Position numbers and translations under genes: made by a program. From positions 17,657,019 through 17,721,018 of the forward strand of contig CM055111.1 in NCBI GenBank assembly GCA_029204225.1: a stretch of 64,000 bases of DNA. Reading direction: 5' to 3'. Positions 21,132 through 34,032 of the stretch are shown here, one piece after another. The notes beneath the pieces were generated by a model. It searched no databases. It had not been told where the DNA came from and saw only the letters and a list, made by a program, of their open reading frames with translations. Numbering within the stretch: position 1 is the first letter of the stretch; every line of letters starts with the position of its first letter. Origin of the DNA: Diphasiastrum complanatum (Eukaryota; Streptophyta; Lycopodiopsida; Lycopodiales; Lycopodiaceae).

Positions 21132-21335
21132 CTAACGATTTCCACTTGTGCGTTGTCGTTGTCGTCGTCCGTGGAGTCTGTTCTCCATGTTGGTACTTCG
21201 TTGACCTTGCATGGTACTTAGGTCATGAAGATCCGCCACTTTTGCAGCCATCTGTGAGTCGTATGTGACCGTAATCATTTCCTTGTTGTGTCTCTGCGGT
21301 CGTGAAGGTTCTTCGGAGCCTGAGACCTTTGGCAA
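21132..21335 (-). pseudogene. Small conserved frame of unknown function
   Basis: A 67-codon minus frame (SEEPSRPQRHNKEMITV, LHDLSTMQGQRSTNMENRL, GRRQRQ) is matched in the right arm on plus at about 45785-45980, where one stop interrupts it. Both arms keep most residues. The charged composition resembles a gag or linker piece. Not identified. Confidence 0.3.
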
Positions 21336-21919
21336 GCAACCGCAGATAGACCGTAGTAGGGGCTTATGCGGTGCTTAGGCAGTTCGTCTCTTTGAGAGGG
21401 GAGAAACATTGTAAATCGTTAGTGTGAACTTTGTGGTGGCCTTCAGTCAGCTTCCTTTGTGGACTGCTTTGTGTTTGTTTCATAGGTGACCGCAAGCTCC
21501 AGCTTGGCGGTGGCCTTTGGTTTACTTCGCATTGGACCATAGGCTAGACTCTTTTAAAGTCGTTTGCATTGCAGTTGTGGTTATCTACAGTTTTTGCCTG
21601 TTGGTAGTTCCCATGTATTTCTGCAGGTTTTGGTTCATAAGCTGGCAATGCTTTGTGGGTAGAAACTTCATGTTTCTTCAAGTTCTAACCATGGTGGTTT
21701 GAAGGCAAAGAAACAAGTTGGTGAGCTTTGTTCAATATCAAAGTTAGAAAGTTTGTCTTATTATAGATCTAGATGCATTTTCATTTAATACATTTGGATG
21801 CGCATTGTAAGAGTGCTTTGAGTAATGGAGGAGCAAAGATGTTTGTGACTTGCATTGAACTTGCATTGGTGACTTTAGTAGATATTTTTTAACGTATCTT
21901 CTAAAGAGTGAGGATTTCA

Positions 21920-22605
21920 TACTTGATGTCTTTCTCAAGTTCAAAAACGTTGTGGAGAGTCAATTCAACAGTGAAGATCAAGTGCTTAAAGTTGGCAAAT
22001 GAGACCTATCAACAAAGTTCAAAGATGTTTGTGTAGCACATGGGATCAAGAGGGAGCTTTCAAACTCAAAGGTTATACATAGTCTGGAAGAGAGGAAGAT
22101 CAATCTTTTTGAAAGAGCCAAATCCATGAGGGTGAATGCAATCTTCATAAGTCTTCTGGGGTGAAGCTTTGATGTATGCTAAGTTTGTTTTCATTAGGTA
22201 CTCAAATGAAGACTTATATGGTTGGTAAGAAGCCAAGTTTGGAGCATTTGAAGGTCTTTGGTAGTACGTGCTATGTCAACTCATCTTTTGGATTCTTGAA
22301 GGGAATATGTATTGGCTATAGTGAAGTAATGAAAGCTTATAAGGTTTACATTCCTAAGTCAAAGAAAGTTCACATTTCTAAGGATGTTGTTTTTGAAGAG
22401 GAGATTGTGGAGAAGATTGATGTTGTTGATGTTGATCAGTCTAGCATTTCTGATGGTGATAAAGATGGTTCTTTGGATGGTGATGGTGGAGATGCATCTC
22501 CAAGTCAAGTTCTAAGAAGATCCTCAAGGGAAAGACAAAAGCCATCTAGGCTTCATATGATGAGAAAGGCAAGCAAGTTGAAGGTACAAACTTTGCTTTA
22601 ATATT
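21920..22605 (+). pseudogene. Copia integrase C-terminal fragment
   Basis: The intact part (22176-22601) has KTYMVGKKPSLEHLKVFG, CYVNSSFGFLKGICIGYSEV, KAYKVYIPKSKKVHISKDVV and LRRSSRERQKPSRLH, the integrase tail and linker of copia elements. Upstream remnants of the catalytic part (DVCVAHGIKRELSNSK, 22030-22075) carry a stop. No reverse transcriptase follows. The same fragment is at 44382-45190 on minus. Confidence 0.85.
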
Positions 22606-22953
22606 ACGTCCATGTCCAGTATGAGGGATTTAGAATAATTCCTTACATGGATGGCCAGTCATTCCAGTGTATGTGGTTATTAGTTATGCCTTGTCATTTT
22701 GGGCTTGGCCAATAAAGTAATTAATAATCATATGAGGGCCTAGACCTATAATTGGACATATGAGCACTTTCATGGTATTTGACTACTATAATACCTAAAT
22801 AGAAGGTCAATTGCTTATTCTGGTTACATGTGGATCCTAAGAGAAATATTCTCTCCTCTTGGGAGAGAATATATACTAGTGGAAATTTGCCCATCTACCT
22901 ATTGGATTTTTTGATCCTTGAAGCCAGGAGCCCCTCCTCTCTTGCATTCGTTC

Positions 22954-23283
22954 ACCATGGCATGGGGGTGAAGTGATTAGGGTATTGACTAGCCATTTCC
23001 TGTTGGTTGGGTGGTTTTTCTCCACAGGTATCCTTTTGGTTGCATGCAACAGAATCTAGTCAGATCTTCACTAGGCGATCCTTACATTTACTCACATGCT
23101 TTGGTTCATCTTCTTGTGTAGATGAGGCTATGCAAGTGGATGGTGGCTTTCATGGAATGGAAGCAAATACATAACAGAAGTCCGCCTGCATGCGAGACAA
23201 GTTCATGTGATCAGGATCCACAAATATCCACAAGTCCACTAGTAAGCGAGACATCCACTCGTGAGAAAAATGTATTTCTCTCA
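22954..23283 (+). other. No recognisable gene
   Basis: This gap lies between the arm end and the copia LTR. A short frame at 23122-23346 overlaps the LTR and is not supported. The bases catggcatgggggtgaag at the left edge do not match a known primer site that I recognise. Confidence 0.3.
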
Positions 23284-23595
23284 TGCCAATGCACTACGTG
23301 GATCTGCATGCAGTGCTTGAAGAATCAGAGAAAAATCAATAGATGATCTTGTAGCCATTGTGCACATGCAAATGTATCTACTGTTATTCGTATGTCTGAT
23401 TCTCTCATTCATTTAGTTCTGCAGTTTGTTGAAACTTTGTAGAACGCTACATTAATTTATAAACGTAGATCAGCAGTGCCTCACTACATTCTGGAGGACA
23501 GTAGGAGTGATTCAGCTGGCAGTGACCAACGATCGCATCTGAACTCCATCCGAATCACATTGAATCGTTTGCGACTCATTCAATCTCTTTCATCA
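23284..23595 (+). mobile_element. 5' LTR of plus-strand copia element
   Basis: The LTR is inferred from TG at 23284, CA at 23595 and a primer binding site one base later. Homology to the minus-strand copy at 11065-11356 begins exactly at TGCCAATGCAC, which supports the left end. Length 312 bp. The last 55 bases recur at 34395-34453. Confidence 0.72.
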
Positions 23596-23596
23596 G

Positions 23597-23609
23597 TGGT
23601 ATCAGAGCC
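23597..23609 (+). other. Primer binding site, initiator tRNA-Met type
   Basis: TGGTATCAGAGCC lies one base after the LTR, as in most plant copia elements. Gag begins 100 bases downstream. Confidence 0.9.
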
Positions 23610-23709
23610 TATCTATTGTCATAATCTGACATAGCCAAGAAGCTATCAGATCCAGAAGGCCAAGCATTCAGACGAACAACCATCAACAACAGAAAAGACT
23701 TTAGAAGCA

Positions 23710-26312
23710 ATGGCTTCAGTCAGCAGCATACAGAACAAGATCTGTACAATTCTTGATTCTTCAGGATCTAACTTTCTAGTCTGGAAAGTTAAAACATCAC
23801 TGATACTCAAGGGCGAAGGTTTATTCCCCTAGGTGGATGGCACAGAAGAGATGCCTATGACATCAGGCAAAGAGCTACGTGAGTGGAGGGAGAAAAATGA
23901 CAAGGCAGTAGCCTTGCTATCTTCATCCATTGAAGATAGTCTCACACTTGACCTGGCTATACTCTCCAAGGCTAAGGAGATGTGGGATGCATTGCTCACG
24001 AGATTTCAAACGAGATCAAGAAGTCAAATCATGATGCTAGAAGATCAGCTGACAAATCTACAGTGGGATGGGAAAGACCTCACTTATTTTGTAAGGAAGA
24101 TGAAGGATCTGTTTCTATCACTACATAACTCTGGAGTAGAGAATGCAGTGTCAGCTGAGAAGTAGCTCACTTACCTATTGAGAGCCTTACCCAGATCATT
24201 CCAGACAACGAGGACCCTGCTCGCGAAAGATCCTACCATGAACCTCGAAAAGGCGATTGTCGAGATTCAAGAGGAAGTCGAGACGAGAGAACATCTTGAT
24301 CACAAAGACCAGGCCCTCTACGACAACAAAGAAAAATCCAAGAAACAATTTATGCCTAAGAGGGAGTCGAATTAGAGACAAGATCATGATCAGCAAGCAA
24401 AGGGGACCAGCAAAGGCAACTGGAATAGCAAAGTGATGTCGAAGCAGCAAGGTGGAGAAAAGAAGACTTGCGTGAGATGCAGAAGAGATGGGCACATGGT
24501 TGATACATGATGGCTCAATCCAAAGATTGATTGTATCCACTGCCACAAGAAGGGTCATGCAGCCGTGGATTGCCGGCAGAACCCGAGAAACAAATCAGCA
24601 CATAATAGACAAGAGAAATGCAACAATTCATCCTATGTCGAGGAGCCCAAGAGCTCGAAAATGGGCAAAGAAAGATTGAATAGAAATTGTTCGACTGCGT
24701 ATATTTGTGAAGACGTGTGTGCAGCGTCAACATCTGACACACATGAGGTGATCCTAGATTCAGGATCCACCTCACACTTTATGACATCAAGACGAATCAT
24801 GTCTAATTTCAGAAGTGCAAATCTTTCAAGTTTCATAGTTCTTGGAGATGGATTTAAACATCAAGTGAATGATATTGGTTCACTGTGGCTCAACACCAAT
24901 GGCAGAGACAGACGACTCGAAGACGTTTTGTTCATGCCTACACTGCAGCAAGACTTGCTTTTTGTAGCAAGAATAGCAGATGTAGAAATGCGTGTGACAT
25001 TTATAGATGAAGCATGCAACGTGGTTGACGCCAGTACTAGTACTTTGATCGCTCAAGGCAGAAGAAAAGGTAATCTATATCATCTGAAGGTACGCCTACC
25101 TGCAGATCAGGTACATCAGACTCATGATGACTTGCCATACACTCTGTGGCATAGGAGACTCTACCTCATGAACTCAATGGCACTTTACCAAGCAAGCCAT
25201 CATGGAGCAATAACAAGGGTCTTGGTTGTCTCAGTCATTATAAAGAAACACTCTATAATGCCATCTGAAAAAAGTGGACCTTGAATGGATCCAAAGATGT
25301 CACGCACTCCATTCATCAAAGACTCCTACAGAACAACCAAGATTCTGGAGTTAGTGCATTCTGACATCTGTGGGCCTTTCAGTATGATCTCAGTAGGAGT
25401 TTCAAAATATTATATAACCTTCATTGAAAATTATAGTAAATTCGCTAGTGTATTTTATTCAAAATAAATCTGAAGCACTTGATAATTTCATAGAATACGT
25501 GAATTGGACTGAGAGATGTACAGGAAACAAGGTTAAGCAGAACATATCGAGGTGGCAAATACATCTCGAATCGCTTTACTAACTTCTACAATGATTGTGA
25601 CATCATTCATAGAAGGACTGCAGCCTACACACCACATCACAATGGTGTTGCAGAAAGAAAGAATAGGACCCTGATGGAAGCTGTCAGATGCATGATGGCC
25701 TACTCGAAGACTCCAAGGGTACTGTGGGCTGAAGCAGTAGCTACAGCCGCATACATCCAGAACAAGACAGACAAGTCTGGCGTCCCTCACACGACACCAC
25801 ACGAGTTATGGTGGGGTAGAAAGCCCAACCTGTCTCACATCCGAATCTTTGGCTGTGTAGCTTATGCACATATTCCTGATAAGCTTCGAAAGAAGCTTGA
25901 TGAGAAAGCCGAGCAGGGATTTGTAGTAGGTTATGACAACAATTCGTCATACTACAGAGTCTACATGCCAGACACGAACACTTTGAAGACAGTGAAAGTT
26001 GTCAGATTTGATGAGAGCAAGACAATGGCCAATGACGATCCTGTCAGCTATGAAGTTTTGGAGAGACAATACTATGAGCTATCGCCAATGACAGAGGGAG
26101 CAGAGGACGGACACGAAAATGAAAATTTTCGAGTCGTCTCCCATTCGGACGATGAATTAGAAGAAGAAAGATTCGAGAGACAACTTACTGCTATAGTTCC
26201 TGTAAACCAAGATGGTTCTGGACCCAGCAGAGCAGACAAAGGCAAAGGTATTGTTGTCCCAGGAGGATCTCCTAGAAGGTAAAGAGCACCAGCAAGATAC
26301 GTGCCAGCACAA
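23710..26312 (+). pseudogene. Copia gag, protease and integrase, truncated
   Basis: Gag begins at the ATG at 23710 (MASVSSIQNK, SGSNFLVWK) and is cut by stops at 23830, 24163 and 24373. Two zinc knuckles follow: a degenerate CVRCRRDGHMVDT near 24470 and CIHCHKKGHAAVDC near 24535. Protease has ILDSGSTSHFM (about 24755). Integrase shows LWHRRLYLMNSMA, LVHSDICGPFS, the catalytic Glu segment HHNGVAERKNRTLMEA (about 25635) and a long open tail (25674-26282) with WWGRKPNLSHIRIFGCVAY. The element stops at about 26312, where CACTA-type terminal sequence begins. Reverse transcriptase and RNase H are missing. Confidence 0.9.
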
Positions 26313-27199
26313 CTACATATATGTGTGTTTTGTCACGCGACGCTGCCACGCGAACCCGATACTTAGCCAAAATTTTGACATTTTTCTTATGCGTGGCACT
26401 GCCACTCGTGGCATATCCATGCTAAAACTTTTTCGAGGACCCTGCCAGTGAAATCCATTAGCTTGTTGTAAATTAGTTTGTTGTAAATTTTTTTTTTATC
26501 TATTATGAATAATAAGTTAGTAAAAAACAACTTTATGATAAATTTAAAAGCAAATAATTTTTTTTTTTATATTTTGAATAGGTGTATACTTATAATAAAA
26601 TGTGGACTAAAAATTAAATGATCATAATCTCAAATTATTATGCTCTGACGAATTAAAGTTACTATCAGTTGAATATTACATGTTATCTTATGTATTTATA
26701 GACATTATGATGTGTTTCTATATTGAAAAAAAACATTAATCAAAATTTGACAATTTTTTCAATATGGTATTGATGGGTAAAAATATAAGCGTGAGCTTAA
26801 TATGCATGTGAGAGGATGCTAAGTACCTTACATTTGAGAGCCGTGTGGTAGCTTGTTAAGCTAATTTGTTGATAAAACAATTGCAATGTTATACACCTTT
26901 GTGTATTTGCAAAGATCAATGAATAGTCGAACAATATTGTGGCAAAGTGTATTATTATCTCAAAGAAGATGTTTTTTAATTATAATATATAAATAATCAG
27001 CACATATATATTTTAATTAGTTCACACATCTATTAATATTGATAAATTTTTCTAATTCTAAGTGATTGCGAGATGCGTTTGAATTGAAACTTTAGAAATG
27101 CAACATCGTAGAAAAATATAATAATTTTAATTTGAAAACAATATATATTGACCACAATGGATCATTTTATGAAAAAATTATTTGTGACATGTACAAACT

Positions 27200-30100
27200 T
27201 TATTTATCATCGCAAGATTCAAATTCATCAGCCAATACATCTTGCAACTCATCTCCGCTAAGATGATTTTCATCATCACTATCAAAATCAAAACCTCTCT
27301 CAATATTGTCCTCATGCAAAGAATCATTGTTGTCCTCTTCATCATTTGAGTTGTCGGAATCATGAGAATCAATTCTTGGGTTTTCAATATTTATAAAACT
27401 CGAAGGTATATGTACATCTTCATCATATATACTTGTGTTGTCCAAATTTAGATCTTCCATTTCATTCTCAACATATGCATTTTCGAATACATGTCTCGAG
27501 CATGGTCTAATTTGAACAACATACCACCAATCTTTGTTTAGTCGATCTGGTTGAAAAAATACCTACACATTTAGCAATGTTAGGATTAGATATTTGTTAT
27601 GCTCACATTTTAATTCACAATAAATAGATGTAATGAAAAAGTAGTGTAAATGATTAATATAATATTGATCACAATTGACAAAAAGAAAAAAATGTAAAAT
27701 TCATGCACACCTGTTCACAATGACGAGGCAACACCAACGTGTCTGAAAAGTCCATGCTTAATGTCTTGGTTGAATCGATAGCAAAAAATCCACTACGATC
27801 GTTTTTTACAGTTGCATTTGATCCTCTATAGTTGATTTTGAACCATTTCACGTCAAACAACAAATATTTACCCATTTCACCAAAACACACCTCATATATG
27901 GCTTGTATGGTTCCTACACACTCAAGCTCTCTAGAAATTGGACTTTGATCTCGAGCACTACTTCAACTTTCTTGATGGGAGGATGTCATCACACCACAAT
28001 CATAAGTTCGTCGTTTCATATCAATTGATTCAATGCGATGATGACGACCATATGCCCACATTGCACTATACTTTCGATATTGTCACATGTTGATTATAAT
28101 TAAAACAATAATCAATCATCGTACAAATTAAAATTGTTCACTTAAAATAAATAGAGTTATAGACAAACCTTCCAATCACATCCTCTTGCAAATCCCCATT
28201 CTGTGTCAGATATGAATTGTCCCTTTGATCTTGCTTGTTGGAGTGTGTCAACCATCCAGTCTATAGTGCATTGGTTGGGCAATGGCTCAAGATCATGTAA
28301 AGGTGTAGCTTGACCTCTACGCCTATTGCATCAGTGTCAATTTCTAGTCAATACCCTCTTTTTTTTTTTTTCTTCATATAATTCCAACCATTTATCCATT
28401 ACTCCTAAATTATATAGCATGAAGGTTGAAATTTTTTTACCTTTCACCTCATTGCTTTCCTCATCATGCAGATGGATCTATTTGAAACAAAACTTCGGTA
28501 ACATAAAATAGAGATTCTTGCACTAACCATCCCTCTGACATGCTTCCCTCTGGCCTTGCCTTCTGACGCACAAAATCTTTCAACACTTTCATGAATCTCT
28601 CCAAGAAAAACATCCACCTACATAAAATTTTAACACATCAATGAGAACATTCTGTTATTTATATTTTGAAAAAATCACACTACATTTATTGAAACTACTA
28701 AAATCAAATTCAAGTGTATTATACCTTGAGTGCACAAGACCGGCAATACCAACTTCTTGGACCAAGTGCACAAGCAGATGCACCTGTATGTCTAGGATAG
28801 AAGTTGGAAAAGCCCTCTCAAGCATATATATAGCCTCCACCATATCTTCTTGTTTTGTTTGCACGTCTATCTCACGAATCTCCTTACCACAAATCCATCT
28901 ACATCATGTTTGTAGTATAACTAGATTTTAGTACGTTCATATCATTTTATCAAACTTGTATTAGAAAAAAACAAAATTTCATAAGATATCGATGTAAATA
29001 AAAAAAATCAAGTACTTGACAACGGATGCTAATTTGTAAATGGCATCACGAAGTTGATCAGTTAGGCATTGTGAGATTTTAGACCATGGAGTTTTCCTTC
29101 AGTTGTGAATGATGTTCGTAGTGAACGAGCAAAACCCGTTGGTGTTCTCATCTGTCAAATGACTGACCGTACGTACTTATACTCTTCTTTCGTAAGAATC
29201 CAAGGGGCTCTTGGAATACTATAGGTATCTCCATCAGTACATAATTTTGGCCGATACTCTTTTTTTGTTTTTGATTCTTGTAGATCATGCCTGGCAGAAA
29301 TACTGTCTTTGTTGCCCACCAAGTGTTTCCATATTGATTCACCCACATTTTTGAATATGTGCATAGGATCAAGCAAGTAATTGATCAAAAGGTTATTCCA
29401 ATATGGTAAACAATGAAAGATGGATAGTCTTTTCATACCATTGATTGGCTTAGTCTCGGATTCAATCCAAAGTTTGTGCCAATTGGCCACGAACATTTTC
29501 TTTGGAGGCATTCTTGTTTCTGATCTTCCTCCAAAGCCTCTTCTATGAGCATTTCTAAATGGATGATTTTCATCATGCAAGTACTTGCAATGATTTTCAT
29601 ACACAACTTTGTTTAAATGACGTGAGTGGCGAGCATCAATATTTGGTCCACAAATGAGACACGCTTGATATCCAAAAGTTGTAAAACCTAAAAGAATCAA
29701 ATCCAATTCGTGTCATAAATAGAATTCTTTTAAAGCATAAATATTGCATGCATAAAAAAAAAATATACAAACATTACAAATGATTTCTATTAATAGTCAC
29801 CTGAACAATCGCCCAATCCTGGATAGTCATGCATAGTCCACATTAACACGCAACAAAAATGTTGTCTTGAAGTGGACGTGAGATGTCATATGCTTGGACT
29901 CCCTTCCATAGTAGTTCTAGTTCCTCAATCAATGGTGCAAAGTAGATATCCATATTTTTTACTATGTTTTTCAGGAATTAGAAGTGCTAGTATGAGATGT
30001 CCTTTTTTGATGCTTAGCCAAGGTGGAATGTTATAGTTGACCAACACCACTGGCCAAGTAGACCACGTGCTTGACATTTTTCCAAAGGGGTTAACCCCGT

Positions 30101-31227
30101 CTGTTGCAAGTCCAAATATTATATTTCTTGTTTCACTTGCGAAACATGGATATTCTTTGTCAATGTGTTTCCATGCTGGAGAGTCTGAGGGTACTCTCAT
30201 GATCTCATCCGAAGAACGATGACTAGCATGCCAATTCACAAGTTCTGCAAGAGACTTGCAACGAAACATAGAAAGAAGAGGAGATTCTACACAAGGTATG
30301 TGAGGTGATGTGGGATGGATAGAATCGATGTGAGGTGTCGTGGGATGGATAGAATCAATGTGAGGTGTCATGAGATAGATAGAATCGATGTGTGGTGACA
30401 TCGTGGAATGAATAGAATCCATAGTAGAATTTGCATGAGGTGTTGTGGGATGGATAGAATCCATGTGAGGTGTCGTTGAATGAATAGAATCTATGTGTGG
30501 TGATATCGTGGGATTAATAGATTCCGTGGAAAGATCTATGTGAGGTGTGGTGGAGTGAGTGACGTGCAAAATGGAAAGATTCATAACTTTCACATCATGA
30601 GGTGTGTAGTGACTAGTGACATCATTCTGATGATCAAAAAGATCTTCGTCTAATGCCAAAGATGATCCAAAATCGATATTTCTTATCTTGTTGATAAGAT
30701 TGTCAATCGACGTGTTATAAGACATTGACATCAATGTATTATTCTACAAGAGTGAAACATTACACAAGCATTTGTTTTATTTTTTTCAAAAAAAATTATA
30801 AATATGTGTATGATAAGAACATGACTAATGTACCTCCAAATCCACATCGGGCTCCTCAATGTGCTTTCCAAACTTCCATAGATGTTGAGCCACTATTCGT
30901 CTTTCTCAAATTTTCAATCCTTTGCATTGTTTGCACTCGCAATATATCTTTTCATTATACCTATTTTGAAATTATTTTCATTCTACAATTACAAAAATGA
31001 TTAGCTTAATGTTACAAGCTAATTTATATGTGTATAAATACAGTCCTAAGTTTTAAACAAATAATTATATAGTACTTGCGATTTAGGTCGATGCTAGGCA
31101 CCAGAACTTGATGGAGATGATGTTCCACTAAGTCTTTGCTCAAGCATTTGTGCTCTTTTTTATGATTTCATTTTGTAATAATATTGCATCTTCTTTAACT
31201 TTTTACTATCTTGTGGAGGCGTCATGC
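27200..31227 (-). pseudogene. CACTA transposase, tnp2 type, multi-exon
   Basis: The transposase binds element ends and moves the element. Read right to left: a short start exon (31227, MTPPQDSKKLKKMQYY); a transposase-associated domain (31000-30840: CECKQCKGLKI, ERRIVAQHLWKFGKHIEE); a long exon (30731-29925) with ELVNWHASHRS, DSPAWKHIDKEYPCFA, GLATDGVNPFGKMSS and WPVVLVNYNIPPWL; an exon (29706-29155) with FHCLPYWNNLLINY and LDPMHIFKNVGESIW; one with RWMFFLERFMKVLKDFVR (28640-28510, joined across a GT-AG intron to GLVHSR at 28735); a DUF4216-like part (27890-27700: FDVKWFKINYRG); and an acidic tail (27460-27200). A few stops and frame changes suggest decay, though introns explain several breaks. 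Confidence 0.88.
30295..30555 (-). repeat. In-frame minisatellite, about 30-bp unit
   Basis: About eight units of roughly 30 bp (some 33) encode repeats of TPHIDSIHPT with variants such as SPHIDSIYLM. The reading frame is kept through the array, so it adds a flexible Thr-Pro-His-Ile-Asp-rich segment before the conserved transposase core. Confidence 0.85.
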
Positions 31228-31899
31228 TTTAAACAATCGTAGAAAAAAAACAAAAAAGTTATATTCAACACACAATGTTGCAAATCCAAATGTTAAGTAC
31301 ATAATATCTACTGTACATTTAATAAATATACTTGTTTCGAGACATTTCCTCGGTAGAAGAAATTTTCGCTAATGAACGATTAAATTTTATCTGCAATTTT
31401 TTTGACAAGAATGTTAATGATATTGACAAAATACACTTGTTAACATATACAGTTAAAATTGATATGTACACACAAATTTAACAAGATCCACGAATATCTT
31501 TATCACTAAAACATTTAGATACCTTACCAATGTCAAGTTGCTTGAACGAATATGACATTGTCTAATTCATGAAGAAAAGAAACAGATTCAATCAAACTAT
31601 GAAATAGAATTGTGATCTCTTTTAACTATTTAAAAAACTAAGCAGTAATTAATACATATTTGTCATTTTTATAAAATCATCAAAATCTTCAAAATCCCGA
31701 GTTTGGAAAAATCAAGTAGCTTGAATTTGATACTTACATGTGAAACAACTCTATTTTGGTCCCTATTGCTTGACATAGCCCATTGAATAATCATCAAAGT
31801 TCAAATTTGATGCCTAACGTGTGGTTTTGATGTTGATCACTCGACATGGCTAATGAAGGAATTAGACTCAACTAGTTTCAAATCTACTGTAAATGAGAT

Positions 31900-32440
31900 C
31901 TAATGACTTAGAAGATCTAGTAGAAGAGTTAGCAAATGGTTGCTTTCGAGCCTTTGAGAATAGCCTCCTTTGCTTAAATCTGTTTACAATGCAAGTATCA
32001 TAATAGAGCAAACACCTTCCTTAAAATGAACATCTAAACCACTATCCACTAGTTGCCCAACACCAAGCAAGCTCCTAGTAAGATTAGAAACATATAGTAC
32101 ATTTTCTATATCCAATCTTTTAGAGGATCCAAGACTTAAAGAGATCCAAGACTAGCCTCACTCTCAATCCACCATGTGTCATTGGAGTAGCTCTTGCTTG
32201 TTGGTGTAGATGCCATCAAGGATGAATCAACTTCATCCTCATAATCCTCAATGGTAAGGTTGTCTTGCTTACTCTCATCTTGTGCATTCTTCTGTTTGTC
32301 ACTGGGATGCAAAGTGCCTTCCACAAAAGAAGCACTTTTGTTTGGCTTTGTCTTTCTTCTTTCCTTTAGAGCTTAATTCTTGATCATCATCACTTTTGCC
32401 ATGCTTCGGATTTTCTTCTTGGACTTCCATTATGCAATAC
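31900..32440 (-). pseudogene. Copia gag-protease fragment nested in the CACTA element
   Basis: The minus strand shows the end of a gag zinc knuckle region (TLHPSDKQKN, DNLTIEDYEDEVDSSLMA) and protease start TWWIESEASLGSL, where DSGAS is expected, so the catalytic Asp is lost. Downstream text (cacttgatgtccaacac-like) matches the right-arm gag element at 48240-48560. Integrase is absent. Confidence 0.65.
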
Positions 32441-33547
32441 ATTTAGATTGATTGTTTTTTATCACTTATCAATGGAATTGACCCCTATCATGCGATATAG
32501 CTCAAATTTATTGTCTATCACTTGAGATAAGACATTGAGTGATCAAGTTAGAGTAATTTCGAGTTTACGACATTCATGTAACTTTGAATGTTGTGCTTAC
32601 ATGTGAAACAACTCAATTCTAGTCCTAATTACTCATCATTGTTCTTTGAGTGATCATAATTGACCAACATCACATTGAATAGCTCAATCTTGGTGTCTAT
32701 CAATGTAAATAGCCCCATTTTGGTGTCTCTATCACTCAAGAAAGTCAAAATTTTCTACCTAACATATGATTTTGTTGCTTATCACTTGACATGGCTCTAT
32801 CAAGTGACTAGACTCAACAAGTAATATATTAAGACAACTCAAGTTCAACCCCTTGTCAAACCCCTATTACACATGATGACTTAAATTTTATGTCTATGCG
32901 TGGTTTTGTTGCTTATCACTCGACATGGCTCATCAACAGACTCAACCAATCCCAGGTCTAGTATACTGAGATAGCTCATATCACATGAGATAAGGGTCGG
33001 AAAGGGTTTCTAAGGGACACATATATAACAAATTAATTAATACTTTATAAATTAAATAATGTCCACAATTTATATGCACCATCAAACCACATATTTACAT
33101 TTGTCATTTTTTTTAAATCACAAAATTCTCTTAAACACATGGTCATTTTGTACCAACCATATCAAATCATCTACTTGTCTTATATCAAATAAAAATACAA
33201 TTAATACTCATTTGTCCTTTTCAAAAAATCATCAAAATCTTGAAAAAAAAACATGGTCCTCTTATACCCAAAATATGTCATATCAATCACATGCTTTTGT
33301 CCTTAAAAATTCATGCTAAAAAATATGTCATATCACCCACATGCTTTTGTCCTCAAAAAATATTTACAAAATTAGAGTCAAATCATTTTTTTAGTTCCAT
33401 AATTTGTCATTTTGACAAACCACTCGCCATATGACACATTCCAAGCCCTAATCACAGATTTCCATGCAAAAAAAAATTGCATGGCACTGCCACGCATGGC
33501 AAAAAAATGCGTGGCTGAGCCACGCGACACTTGAAATCTGGAAAATG

Positions 33548-33744
33548 AATATAAAGGCCCTCATTCAATATTTCTCCATGCTTTCTTGTGGATTTGAGGC
33601 TCTCAAGCTCTCACACTCAAACCCTCACTCTCAAGCTCTCACTCTCAAGCTTTCAATCTCTCATTTTTCTTTCTCTTTCAATCTCTCACTCTCAATCTTT
33701 TATTTCTTTTCATTCATCTCCACTTTTTTCTCAATCTCTCCACT

Positions 33745-33808
<64 letters not shown>

Positions 33809-34030
33809 CTTTCACTCTCCAATTTCCAATCTCTCTTTCTCTTTCACACACTCTTTCACACCTCCTTTTCATTTTTCACACATTTAAAAGTTTGCTTTTC
33901 TTTTTCACTCTCTCACACATCTCTCTCTTTTTCACACACACACACACACACACACATTCATTTTTCACATTTGATATCTTTCCAAGTTCCTTTCACAACT
34001 TCATATCTTTCTCTCAATAGTCATGTCTAC
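33548..34030 (+). promoter_or_regulatory. Promoter-like region with TATA and pyrimidine tract
   Basis: A TATA-like aatataaag at 33549 is followed by 450 bp of C and T-rich sequence including (TC)n and (AC)n runs, then ATG TCT ACT AGT at 34023, whose frame stops after eight codons. A plant promoter with a CT-rich 5' leader is plausible; no intact product follows. Confidence 0.3.
33750..33807 (+). repeat. Compound (TC)n(AC)n microsatellite
   Basis: A pure (TC) run at 33750-33778 passes directly into (AC) at 33779-33807. A second (CA) run lies at 33932-33956. Long frames across them are artefacts. Confidence 0.95.
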
Positions 34031-34032
34031 TA

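Larger units (their letters stand above)
18160..22953 (+). repeat. Left arm of a large inverted duplication
   Basis: This arm matches the reverse complement of 44140-50931 from cgaatttcaaaagtatcggtg to tcttgcattcgttc. It contains, in order, an unrecognised coding scrap, a copia-like leader, a chimeric frame, a possible LTR, repeats and a copia integrase fragment. Two large differences exist: this arm lacks about 1.59 kb of gag and protease at 19157 and lacks a 378-bp TIR insertion. The same mixed content in both arms shows that a whole composite was duplicated. Confidence 0.93.
26312..33540 (-). mobile_element. CACTA (En/Spm-like) DNA transposon
   Basis: A tnp2-type transposase on minus defines the class. 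At the left end (26335-26425) and the right end (33475-33535) the motifs gccacgc, gcgtggc and gcatggcactgccac(g) recur in both orientations, the layout of CACTA subterminal repeats. The terminal CACTA bases could not be fixed, so both ends are approximate. The interior right part (31240-33480) is AT-rich and holds a nested copia fragment. Length of about 7.2 kb is normal for the class. Confidence 0.75.

Noticed and set aside
22800-22880. Palindrome gagaaatattctctcctcttgggagagaat as a terminator or hairpin RNA
   Set aside because: It is part of an LTR-like stretch present in both arms; AT-rich hairpins of this size are common there and no other evidence supports a function.
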